This document shows positions 38,091 to 50,813 of a stretch of DNA of 64,000 nt, piece by piece. Below the pieces are notes generated by a model. The model did not search any database and had not been told where the DNA came from. It was given only the letters and a program-made list of their open reading frames with translations. The position numbers and the translations under genes are program-made. Source of the stretch: Sipunculus nudus (Eukaryota; Annelida; Sipuncula; Golfingiida; Sipunculidae); contig CM049320.1 in assembly GCA_026874595.1 (NCBI GenBank), forward strand, positions 13,579,488 through 13,643,487, read 5' to 3'. Every line of letters begins with the position of its first letter. The first letter of the stretch is position 1.

Positions 38091-40267
38091 AACTATTTAT
38101 ACAGAAACACAGGAAATGTATATATACCTGGGGGAAGTATATGTAGGTTCTATACAGAGTTCGAACATGTTCTACAATAATTTGCCGCCCATGACCATTA
38201 TACATTTACATCTGGACGGAGAGGGCGCATCTCTTTCTAAGGGTGAACCCGCAGGGGACGGCCTGAATGGCAAGTAAACACTAATTACTTCACACTACCA
38301 CGTTTTCCACCCATTTGCATTTTCTAAATTGACATTTATTAGACACATTACAAAACAATTGACAAGTTTGAGCTTTTTGGCAGGTGGATATATCTGAAAA
38401 GGGATGTAATTAAACTTCTTGATGGATTTAAATTAAAATACTTTAAGACTGTTATTGCTCCTAGGCTGCACATAATGACTGCTAGATTTCACACCATTAC
38501 GTTTGATAAAACATGACATATCAATACCGAAACTTAGGATTAAATTAACATTCTTCCAGGGAGATAAAAAGAGTCATTTATGCTCAATGTCTATTGAATC
38601 AGTTGTCATATGCTGTTATGTGAAAGTCATGAGAGAGATAACCATTATCGTTAAATATCTATGGGGCTTCATCTATAGCATCAAAGATTGAAAAAGAATA
38701 AATAAGTATTTAACTGGTTCAGACATTCAAATTTCATTTGGAAAAAGTGATTTTTATCTTAAATGAGCATTAAGCACAGAGTTTAATTGTATTAAAGCGG
38801 AGGAGAAAGGGATTTCAGGTAATAATGAATGTGTTTGCAGAAATTTTCCTTTTCACCTGCTTATATGTTATGTCTAAGGAGGGTACCTTTTAGGAATATA
38901 GAATTTTTACAGTCTATGCTGTTTTCGGCAGTTTAAGATCATGCTGTTAAAAGATAGAAAGGCGACAAGTCAAAAATGTCCTGTGCTTGATACTGCTTGT
39001 GTTAATTGTGACGGAAATTGTCATTCATACAGACATGTCGGCAAATCCCCAAACTATATATAAGATCTATATAAATGCTTCCTTGGTTTTACTCGAAATA
39101 TTAGCCTAACTTGTTATTGTGGTCTTCTTTAAAGCATCTCTTATATTCATAAAGGACTGTACTGTCAATGCTCGGCATAGCAGATGTTTCGCTTAAGAGA
39201 TACTGCCAGGTTTTACAATATCAATAATCCTTTGAAGTGGCATAACGGGAGGACGAGAAACCAGTGATGACGTCAAGCTTAGATGCCTCGCAGGATACTT
39301 GTACATCTGTAGGCATGAAAAGGCTATTGTTTCGAAAACAGTTATTTTATAAGAAGTGTCATTGATTAATACTTTGTGTATTGGTGTAAAGGTTTGTTCA
39401 TGCTTTCTCAATGATAATGAGTTATGTTATTGTTTATGCTCAGGAAGAGAAGGTACTGATTTTAGAAAGGAAAACGATGTCTTACGTAAAACGAGAGTGA
39501 TATAATAGCGGTCCATGTCCCGGTGGAATTGTTAAGTGCTTTCAAAGCATTTGCCAAATTACAGTTGCCGTGCAAAATCAAAACAAGGGGAATGCTTGTT
39601 CTTGTGGTGATAATCTAAACGAGTGCCGCGTAATGGCTGATTTATATAAGAACTAATTATGGTTAGCGTTAACGCTGTGTGGTCTGGCACGAAAATTGCT
39701 CTACCCGAAACCTTAAGAAAACATTGCTGGTATAATTTATCAAATTAGGTGTCCTGGCAGGAATGGACTTCTTTTAGCTTTAAATAAAATATTTAGCGTT
39801 AAATCCTATATAAACACACTTTACGTTAAAGTCAGAAGAAATATCCTGAGTTCGTGATTTCTGAAAAGGTCAAAGGCCGAAAAAGAAAGCAGTTTTGACA
39901 CATGTCACGCACCGCACGATCAACCGTCAAACCGTTATATGAAATTTCTCCCCGATATTTGGTTACATTATTTTCGTCTGGGCGTATGTTATATATAATT
40001 CAGTGGTCCTGATGCAGTTCGGAAGAACGTGTATAATTTTATATATCATTTATTCATTGGGCAAGTTCCGGACGAAGTGACGAGAATGCGCCATTCATGT
40101 TATAGCTGCGAAACTTCTTGAAACTTCTGCAAATCTCTCTCTCTCAGGACGAAAGTAAACAACTGAAAATAATGATGAAACGAGGAAGTTTCAGAGTAAA
40201 CTATGAACTAACAATTTTTTTATCAGAGATCACTCTTCCTGACGTTATTTGAAGGTTTACATTTGTG

Positions 40268-40268
40268 A

Positions 40269-40315
<47 letters not shown>
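40268..40315. repeat. (AT)n microsatellite
   Basis: A TA run with a single C interruption near its start. Confidence 0.9.
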
Positions 40316-40321
<6 letters not shown>

Positions 40322-41980
40322 AGACACCTTATGAGCCCTATTATAATAAACATGCTGGCATACTTTTAAGGTGCATGATCCTGGTATCATTCATGTATAT
40401 CCCTGCTGAGTGTCCCTTTATATTATGAAATTCCCGAAGCAACTTGAAATCATACATAGTTTTATTTTTATTTTTGACGGGATTTGGATAATGTTTTGGA
40501 AAAAAAAAAACAATTAATTTTGCGCTGTTAAATGGTATTTAGACGACAACAGATGTGTTTTAGGTCATTACTATATTTAGGTTGTTCAAAGAAGTTAAAG
40601 CAGATCAAACAATATAAAAGGGGCTTAAGACTATATGTTCCGCGCATTCAAAGTGTTTCGGGAAAACAAGTATAAACGACTTAAATGAGATGAAAGTTTA
40701 TACTCAGAATGTAATGGCTCGCATAATGGTCAACCCGAAATTGGAATATTTGCATATTTCTTTAATTGTCTTATTTAAACTGTCTCATTCATTGTTGAAG
40801 AAAGGTATGGGAAAAGGTTTTTTTATCCAGGCAACCGGATAGCTAAAGTTCCATTGAATGTCAAAACAAAGTAAACATGAGTTATTTAACGTAGATACAT
40901 GTATGTTTATGCAAATATCACCTTAGTTATCACTAAGTCATCATATTTTAAACATATAATAATAATATATATAAAACAAATAAAGGTATGTGCAAAATAA
41001 TATGTTATAGATGCAAGAGAAATATTCAAACGTTAAAGTCTAAACAATATACTAACTTATATATCACATTAATTCTTATAGCACTAAAACAGGAAAAAAA
41101 GGAGGTCCGTCAGCTAAAAAAAAACAATTTGAAGCCTGTGTGTTATTAACCGCATAATGGTCCATCACGGAGCTTGCATGTAAATCATTTCAGCAGCTGG
41201 AATCACCACATATCTGTGGCTTATGATCTTGACACTTAATGTCTGGAAAGCACATAGTCATAAACCACGTAAAGAAATGTCAGACGAGCCACTTTGTCCG
41301 TTTATGAATGATACATACGATCGAAACTGTTTTATTGCGAGTTTGAGGCGAATACTGAAAGACCTAACACTTAAGCGACTGTCATACGCTATGCCGGGCG
41401 CGAGATGGTCGCGGCACTTAGGCTATATTTTAATTACACGCCTACTTGTGTAAACGACCCGAGTACATAAAACCATATCTGTTTCATCGGAAAAGTATGC
41501 GATTTTTTTTATCCTGGAATTCTGAGGTTTAGGTTTGGCTGTCATTTGTGAGTGATCACTCTCAGTTTTTCCTCACCGGTGCTTTTATTTAATTTTGTCT
41601 CTAACGGCGAAATTCTTGCACAGTAATTAACTAATTACACCACGGAGTGGTTTTCAGACTATAACTTGCTAGTTAATAGCCATTATTTGACGTATGCTGA
41701 CCACAGACTCGGCCAGTATATTCCATCAGGCACGGCGTGTGAAAATTCTGTTCATAAGTATTCATCTACAAAGTTGCAGATTTCTACTGAAACGTTAAAA
41801 ACTCACTAAAAGCCTTTTCTTGTCGTTTTATTTTGGTAGAAAGGTGTGACGTTTCAGAAGTTAAATACTTGGTTGAAGGCTTTGAAAGTGATCCTCTTGA
41901 CATGACGTTCTTTTATGTCCTACGCTTAGTGTAATCATGACTGAAACTTAATTTTGGACAATGTGCACAAAAACCTAACC

Positions 41981-41982
<2 letters not shown>

Positions 41983-42077
<95 letters not shown>
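41983..42077. repeat. (AT)n microsatellite
   Basis: A TA run of about 95 bp with one CAT interruption. It lies within chance frames on both strands. Confidence 0.95.
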
Positions 42078-43167
42078 GCACCCAAATAGTTATCACTAAC
42101 GCACACGCAACGAATTTAAATTTTCTGCACCTGTGCATTCAGTTGACTAAAGTTTTATGTGTCACGTGCCATTATTTGAAACTATGATTCTTAAATCCCT
42201 GACAGGTATACTACACATCGTCTACAGTTAAAAAAAAGATGTTCCTACCTGAGGATGAATCGTGAGTAGAAAACACAGATCAAAGAAATATGTAAAATCG
42301 GTAAAACGCAGTACAAACGCATTATCTAGATGATGTTTTTATTGTGGCATATAGTCCCGAGAAGCATCAAGGCAAGAACTAAATACATTAACAAAAATTA
42401 AGAAAAAAAATAAGAAACAGTTTGAATAGTTCAGTTTTATTCAAAATACCTGCACGTGGGTAAAATGTCTGCTAATCTGTTTTCATTCTTTTGTAAATCT
42501 GCTGCGTTATGTTTTAATTTATTGACTTATATTTTTCTGAAATTTGGTGGTGTTAGAAATTTCATTAGTTATCTAAGTACGCTCTACTGGTTTGGTAGTA
42601 CTACGCACTAAAACTAATACTAAGCACTATAGTAAAAGGAGTAGAAAAGCATATAAAAAATAATTGAAATACTTGTACTACTTCCGCTATGAAGACCACA
42701 AGGATATATTCATACATCGTCTGTTGATATTATTATAAAAGCTCTTTTATTGGTTACACACTTGAGACGCAGATCACAGCAAGAGCGCGGACGTGGCCAC
42801 GGGAAATCATCACCAAGGGGACGTTTGTGAAAGAAGGAAAAATAATTGGCGGGGAAACATTAATATGACACCATCACAATAATAAGGTTACAGTAATATT
42901 AATGAGGTGCGTTAAAAAAGTAGCATTAATGTCGTATGTGTGTTGCCCGCCGAACTTTAATTTTAACGACAACATAAAACCCTCAACAAATATTGACCAT
43001 TGCAACTACAGATTGCCCTTTCAGATGAACGATAAAAGGCATGATAAGACGTATATGATCGTGGCTTTTTGATGAATCTTTTACACTTTCCTCTTAGCGG
43101 ATGTCGCAAAACATCAGTGTCGCCATTTTGCTCCTAAATGTTGCATAAAGAAAATATAAACCGAGTC

Positions 43168-43400
43168 TTACCCTTTATCTTGTATCCCTAGACCAAATAT
43201 TATAGAAATTAATAAGATACAACTCCACATAACGGGACTTAATAGAGTGCGAAGCAGTTTGTGTGATGGTCTTGGTATATTATCTACCGGTCCCGACGGG
43301 ATAAGGTGATTTTTATCTTCCACGTTTGCAAAATAACAGGAAAAATATTTTTTATCATTAAATATCCTTTCATTTTGCACGCGTCCCAACGGATAGAAAG
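43168..43400 (-). pseudogene. Weak candidate minus-strand exon with one membrane segment
   Basis: A roughly 75-codon minus-strand frame runs from a possible acceptor (GGTTAG, exon from about 43400) to a strong donor-like GG/GTAAGA near 43170. It ends in a hydrophobic stretch (MWSCILLISIIFGLGI) preceded by RPSHKLLRTLLSP. Such an arrangement occurs in polytopic transporters, but I do not recognise a family. No partner exon was found, so this may be a relic or chance. The frame also lies inside the neuropeptide intron, on the opposite strand. Confidence 0.15.
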
Positions 43401-44022
43401 CTAACCTCGTCTACACCGTCGGCTCACGTTATCGACACGACTCCAAACCTTTTTTACACCAACTGAGCCTGCCCTTATATGTGTAGTCTTTAGTTTCTGG
43501 AACCTCCTTCCAATACGTAAACCGAAACTAAATTTGTTTTATTGTAAACTGTACGTCGCATCCGTATTGCGATGGAGGTCCAATATTTCTGACATTTCCT
43601 GAATATCCAGGAATAATGCTGGATAATTTCTCTCCGCAGTCTTTGGTCTTCATCACTAAAATTTCTGGATCCCGTCCTATTTACTCACAGCTTATAAGCT
43701 GAATGCTTAGACGCACATTTAGAATTTGATTTAAAAACACCGAGCCAATACTGATTATCAAAACTTATAATGTGCATATCTTCCCATGATCTTGAAAACC
43801 CCTCTTTCTGACGTAGCAATGGCCTTTGTTTATATATATTTTTTTCTGCTAATCGGTTATTTAAAACATTATCAGGGCTAAAGAAAAACCTAGAGACATG
43901 GCGAATTGAGGCAATTAATGAGCAGTCGATACAACCAGGGATGCTCGACTCATGGAAATGAAAACATAACCAAAGATACGGCAATCTTTTACACCAAATA
44001 AATCAGTTAATACACACACAGA

Positions 44023-44023
<1 letters not shown>

Positions 44024-44111
<88 letters not shown>
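44024..44111. repeat. (AT)n microsatellite
   Basis: A TA run of about 88 bp with one AA break, preceded by a short ACAC tract. Confidence 0.95.
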
Positions 44112-44115
<4 letters not shown>

Positions 44116-44787
44116 GTGTTTGCCTTTGGTTGTTCAAGAAGCAATTTTACGTTGTAATGGACAATACCATCGCGAGTTTAGTTCAATTTAAGCCTATGAG
44201 GTAAAACATCCGCGCAGTTTGATTTAAATTTCACCAACCAATAAAAGACACATTACCATTTAAACAGACGACAAGCACGTCAGACCTGGGATGTTTCAGC
44301 GTTCTCTGTGTTAATGGGACACGGCACTGATCAAAATGGTTTTATCATGATATTCCCCTGATATTTATCCTACAATTAACAGCAATAAAATCTTTAATTT
44401 GCTCGCTTTTCTGCAAACCCTCAAAATCGTTGAGTTCATACTATGAAGACAGCGCACATCGTAAACTTTCGCATAAGTCTACCTGCAAATACAGAGGGAG
44501 AGGTAGTCTTTACAGAGATGTTGTGTCTCTTATTGGGTCTAAGGTATTACTGTTGTTACTAATGTTGGAACTCAGACCGTTGCATTTGGGGTAAGGATGT
44601 GAATTTCTAGTGCCATACTAAAATACCTATAAACTTACCTTGTCTAATAAGGAACTGAAAGAAGTTAGTTGGTCTGCAATATATCATACCTCATTAGAAA
44701 TATGCAAATTCTGAATATACTTTTAATATATTTAAGAGAATAAAAGTTGTATTTTATTTGTGCTCAAATACTTATCATTCTTTATGA

Positions 44788-44813
44788 ATATATATATATA
44801 TATAATAAATAAA

Positions 44814-44866
<53 letters not shown>
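44788..44866. repeat. (AT)n microsatellite
   Basis: Two TA runs joined by an AATAAATAAATAA bridge. Confidence 0.95.
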
Positions 44867-44869
<3 letters not shown>

Positions 44870-46754
44870 GATAATGGACTTTATGGTTATCCGACTGCGT
44901 TTACCTATCAAGTATTTTTACCATCTAAGCCAACAATAAATGAACTGTAATAGGCTTGAACCAACCCAGCAAGAATCGGCAAGGGTTATTACGCCAGCAC
45001 TAACGTGACTATTAAACGCCAGGAAAAGATCAAAAGCCATAGGGGTCTCACTTACTAAAATAACGTCTAATGTTTGAAAAAATCTCTGAGACTGCCTAGC
45101 GTTGCTCGAGGAGGATTTGCTTAAGAAATCCCTGACCTATGTATAGGGAAACTATATTCTTTGAAAGTGAAACTATGTAAGGATTGGAAATTTATATGGA
45201 AGATTAGGTCACGGTATAGAATTGAAAATACTGGCCGATCTAAGAAGTTCATAAACTTGCGACATCAACTATGAAGTCTATTATACAAGAAAAAAGAAAC
45301 CGCTATTACCAGACGCATTTCAAGGCCGAGCGGCGGCGCTTGGCCGAGTTAATCACGCCACAGTGGAATACTAAAGTCAAGGTACTACGTGGTCCTTTTC
45401 GGAATAGACGAACTTCTTGAATACATAAGGAATGATGCAATGTAAGGGAGATAGCGGGGCACGACGATGACGAGTCTTTGATTATCTGGATGTAACTAAA
45501 TCAATTATCCGCTTGGACAGTGTGCCGGGGCCACTGGCTATTTGGGAGCGAGACTGAGGTATCACAAGCTCGAACAATCCGTAATTGAACCGCAGTGTTC
45601 AAACCCGTACCCACACTCTCAGACGGGCCCGCTTACAGCTTAACATGTCCACCATCGAAACCCCATTTAAGTCTCAGTTTTGACAAGCGGGCTAGCGATG
45701 CTTTATTCCCTAGTGAGCTCTTGAGGTAATCGGTGGGGCAAAAGCGCAACGAATATTCTTTTCATAGTCAATATTTTGTTGACGCCAGTAATTAAACTCA
45801 CGCGTTCGTGTCAGTACGTTAATCCCTTCCCAAATCCGACTTGTTTATTTGCTTGGAGATAGCGATTACGCATGTATTATGAATCGTTTCTTACGTAAGC
45901 CCTGTGATATATGGGGTCTTGAAAAGGCCAAGTAATGGCTATCCTCGGCACATAGTTCCTTCGTTCTCAAATCCGTCGGCTGATAAACCTGTCACGTTTC
46001 GGCCGTGGGATTTAGGCGTGCGCTTTTATAGTTGAACTGGATTGTATGATGTATGCTTTTTTACTATGACGACATTTCATCATCTTCAAGACGCATCCGT
46101 CACCGCTGCCAGCCCTGTCAGATACTTCAAGCCGAAGGATTTTCAACATAAATCAAAGACACGGACCTTATATTCCATGCTTACGTGTTTACAACCCATT
46201 TTGTCCATCGCTCAACTGAACTGACACCTAATTAATTAACGTACATTCCCTCGTCAATGAGGGCTGTATTCGAGATGGGAGAACAAAGTGGCGTTGTAGC
46301 AATATTAATTTACACCTACGAAAACGTTAGTGCTGCACTTTACTTCTTTTCCGTTATGTGCTCCTTATATAGATTAACAGCTTATAAAGACTACATTTAA
46401 TCAGACCTGTATGTATTATATATTGTCTATATGTTCTTCTTTTCTGTGTTTCTATATCAGCCAACATAAAAATAATGAAAATACATTTTATAAGTATGTT
46501 TCACAGAATATTGTAAAAAATACTGTGAAGTGTTTATAGAAAGCGACCTTTGGTTATGTTTTAACAAACTTTTGTATATATAAAAGTATATATACTATTG
46601 GTTTTATTTATTAAGAATTTGAGAACATATGACAGCATGACTTTTCACAATTAATAGCCCCGTGTTATGCTACATAGCTTAACGTATATTATTGAAATAT
46701 TTATTATAATGTATATCTAAGTTATTGTACTTGAGGTAAGAAAATTTCAATAGT

Positions 46755-47092
46755 CATGCGCGGATCCGGGCCCGAACGCCCCCCCCCCCCCCCCCCCCCG
46801 TTTCCGACTAAAACTTTTTTCCACGAGAATTGTGAATTATGCGACAAAAATGCCCCAGAGTACTCTACCATACACTATTAACCATACTCTTTGACATTAT
46901 CTGTTGATGGGTAATAGGTATTATAAATTCTGGTAAAGCTTATTCCCGGCCTTAGGTTTCTTCAAAGTGGTCCGTTACATCGAAAGCCCGTGATTCCCTC
47001 GCCTACCTGTCATTATCAAATTTGCAGTTTATTTATTCATACTATAACCATCTTCTAACCCCTCTTTAAAAGCCTGGATCCGCGCCTGATAT
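46755..47092. mobile_element. MITE-like element with GCGCGGATCC ends and a long C-tract
   Basis: The left end TCATGCGCGGATCCGGG and the inverse of the right end, TCAGGCGCGGATCCAGG, form an imperfect terminal inverted repeat of about 17 bp. A C-tract follows the left end (about 46780-46799). The ends resemble the GGGCGGATCCAGG terminus of the G-tract family, but the interior differs, so this may be a related subfamily. No transposase is present. Confidence 0.6.
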
Positions 47093-48633
47093 AAAAATGC
47101 TGTAGTATATCGGACAATTTAAGCTTTAACAATTATTTCTAGGGGGCGGAAATTTAAGTTCACTCTGCTTGAAGCTGAGCGTTCGTAAACGGAGCAATGA
47201 CAAGGAATATTACAAAAGAACCTCTCTGTGTAACCGAGACACAAAAAGATGATGAATCATGCTCGAATAAAATATCCATTTTTTGCTCCCTCGTTGGTTA
47301 TGCTATTCTCTCTGTATTGTTCCATAACTCCTCCTAAATTTTGATACAAGATCAAAAGACCTTGGAGCAGAGTTCAGACCCTTAGCTGTCACGTGATATA
47401 ATCCAGGTCACATGAGCGGTATACTGAATATTTGCTTAATACATAGCACATGGTGGCCATACTGGCCTGGTCGCAATGCCAATGGCCGATTATTCTCATA
47501 GGAGCCATTCTTTATCGAGTCTGTTCTCTGTGTCAACAAACGCAGACTATTTCGGCCCCAAGCAATCAACTGCAAGTTTAACTTAACTGCTTGATGAACA
47601 AATTACATGCCATAAACAACCCAAAGATGTCAAACGTGGTCAAACGATGGTGTCTCAATATTAAAAAAAACCCCGAATATTTGGCATTTTTAAATTTGAC
47701 TATTGGAAAACTTGATTTATCTTTTCGATAACAACCGTAAATATGTTAATGACATAATATCCTTAACCATAAATAACAATAGATATTCTTTATTTTAAAA
47801 CGCATTATTTATGATATCCGGATAACTTACGGTACCGTGTATAAAGACCATAAAGACCAGAAGGAATTTTCGATAATTGCCCACATATAGCATCTTGGGG
47901 ACATTTGTGACTGCTGATCCAACTGGTGATTTTACTTTATTATTATTATTAAAAAGAATTTCCTCTATTTCAACGTATAATCAGGCTTTCAAAGATTTTT
48001 ATTAATCCTTTGTAATCATTTATCAACTTTCACACACCAAAATATAACCGAACGAATTTGTGTTTATTCAGTTCCAACATACCTCTATCTCTTTTCTTGT
48101 TGATAAACCAATGAGGTTACCAATACGGTGTAGATATGTGTACCCATCTGGTCTACCCTTAATATACTTAATCATATCACTCCCGCAGTAAAAGAAATCA
48201 TTCATTATCTGTTTTCAGTCCAACAAGCGTAAGCTGCTTTCCTGTTTCTTAATCTGGACAATCAATAAAACAAGTAAACTTTACATAGAAAGTAAGAAAG
48301 GAAAAATAAAACTTTAACATTCGCTAACGAAGAAATGTCAATTAGTGAATGAAAGTCAGATTCTGTTTCGTAAAAAAAAAAGATATTGCAAAACGCAATG
48401 TCTTAGCATGTACCATTGGGCTTTGATTTTGTAGTAAATGGTTCAGGGCATGTGTATTAGACCACACATAATAAACATAAAACAGAAATGACCAAAGAAT
48501 AAAAATCATTCCGTTATTTTGAAAGAAGTATAATTAATATGAGCCAGAGGGGCGGGTATTATTTCTACAGAGAAAAAACAAATCAAAGTGACTTTTTTTT
48601 ATTAGGTGAGCATTATCATTAAGCCTATACTGG

Positions 48634-48685
48634 ACCTCTCTCTCTGTCTCTGTGTCTCTCTTCCTCTCTCTCTCTCTCTCTCTCA

Positions 48686-48729
<44 letters not shown>
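48634..48729. repeat. (CT)n then (AT)n compound microsatellite
   Basis: A CT-rich run (48634-48684) passes directly into a TA run (48689-48729). Confidence 0.95.
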
Positions 48730-48731
<2 letters not shown>

Positions 48732-50695
48732 AGGAGACAATTGCATTCGTTACTTCAATAATATGAACCAATGAATGAATATTTCTGAGAGTGTAGACAA
48801 ACTTTTATCAACGGATCGAAACAAGGACGGCGGTATTGTATCGCAATCATATCTTTATTTTCTCATTAGGCATTTGGTCAGAGTATTTAATCATGTAACT
48901 GAGGAGAATGTTTCTTCGAAAGAGCCTGTGAAAATGTGAAAGGCTAACCTAATTAGTTCAATAAAATGTCAGGAATTCGTAAAGAATACGTTTGTCGATA
49001 ATCCCCCACAAGCGCACACTACTTGTCTCTCTTTTTCAACTTTTCCAATTTTTATCCAATTCTCCCCGCGCCATTTTCCGTGCCCCTTCTCCATGAGTAT
49101 TCCCCATGGGGACTCAAGACAAGTCACACCAAGAAACTAAATTCTTCTTTCAAATTTACCAGTCCATACAAACTATGAAATATTCCATTACCATACAAAA
49201 ACCAAACAATATCTTCATACCCAATTTATTCTAGTCGTGAAGAAACCATAACCCAATAAACTTGTTTTAGGTAGAAAGTGGAGCTTTTATGTTTTACCTG
49301 AAGGATATTCGAATAAGTTGGTAAGTTTTTGTGTGCTTTTAACTCTGTTGATTGGCTATTACATCATCGTTTTCTATATAAACAGAAGCACATGCAAAAA
49401 CCTTGCTAGTTCATAACCATCTCCTTCTTTTTTATATTACCATAGGACATAAGAACCAATATAGATTTTCTACACCCTCATAAAATCATAAAAATAGTTT
49501 GAATGATGAATATTTTCTAAATCGTTTTTGTGTCTATATATATGGAGTCTTTGAAGTATTTATTCCCAAATGAACTGCAGCATATTAATATCTCGTCAGA
49601 TCCTTTTAATGTGACATTTTATTACATAAACGCGCACATACTTGCACACACACGTAAATATGTATGTGGGTGTTGTGTTGGGCTGTCATGGGTTCAGTAA
49701 ACAAACTTCTCTTGAAAATGTATAGCCTTTATTCTGCAAATAAGAGAAATGCTTTCCAAGTCACTTTTATAAAATATTTACAGGAAAGGTATGAAAACGC
49801 ACGAATTCACGTTTAAAAATATAATAATATCAAGTTACGAAATTAAGTACAATATGTACACAGATACTAGATACAAAACTGCGCAGACATACAGAAATTT
49901 AATTACGCCAAAGATCAGAAAGACACTGAATATTATTACCAACAGTATCTTTTACTCAAAGTATCCCAAGCGTAACCTGTACAAGATAATAATAATTAGG
50001 AACAATCATAATATATATAGTACAGTAAGCGTAGAAAGACCTTCACTTCACTTCATCATTAAGAATATGAAACATATAGTGCGTACACACAGTAAGAGAA
50101 ACACCTGCCAAGTGACACTGATTGGCTGGAAGAACTATTGTTATTGAAATAATATCAGTAAGTGGTTTTACAAATGAGAGCTTAAAGAACACTTAATGCC
50201 GCGTATAGTAAAAATAATAATATAATAACATACAGTCAAAGACACCAGTGAAGTACACGCACCTTGATAATCCAATATAACTAATAAAATTACCTTAATT
50301 AAATCAATGTCAATGGTCAGATGTCTCAGATGTTGGACGCGAAATATTATGCTCTCTATAATTAGGTCAAGAATACCCCAAGAATACGGAATACGCTCTG
50401 CCCTCAAGGCATTCGCAATTTAATATGGTAATGGGTCTTACGAAGCTATCATATATCCAGGCTTAAGAATAAGACTTACAGATTAGTCTGTCAAATATAT
50501 AAATATATATATATATATTATATCTTATCTTCATGGAAATATGAATAAGACTTTTTTTATTTACATATGGAGCGTAGTGATCACGTAATAATTAAGAAAT
50601 TATTTTAAGAAATAATCGCAAGTAAGTCTTTACTGATTACCCTGAAATGATGTTATCACATCCAGTGTTATATCATGATCCATATCGATATTGAT

Positions 50696-50813
50696 AGGTT
50701 GTCCAGAGCGATTACGACAATAAGATTGTTTAATTTGTTTAGAAATAAATTGAAAGGTTGTCCAGAGCGATTACGACAATGAGATTGTTTTATTTGTTTG
50801 GCGATAAATTCCA
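50696..50813. repeat. Tandem duplication of a 59-bp unit
   Basis: Two adjacent near-identical copies (50696-50754 and 50755-50813) begin AGGTTGTCCAGAGCGATTAC and differ at only a few positions. The close match indicates a recent local duplication. Confidence 0.85.

Noticed and set aside
43685-43984. A 99-codon minus-strand frame with protein-like composition.
   Set aside because: It could not be tied to a LINE or a gene family. There are no flanking splice or poly(A) signals.
49667-50147. Possible LTR-like segment starting TGTTG with a 118-codon frame and a repeated TAAGAGAAA word.
   Set aside because: No matching second LTR, primer-binding site or polyprotein was seen, and the repeated word is short.
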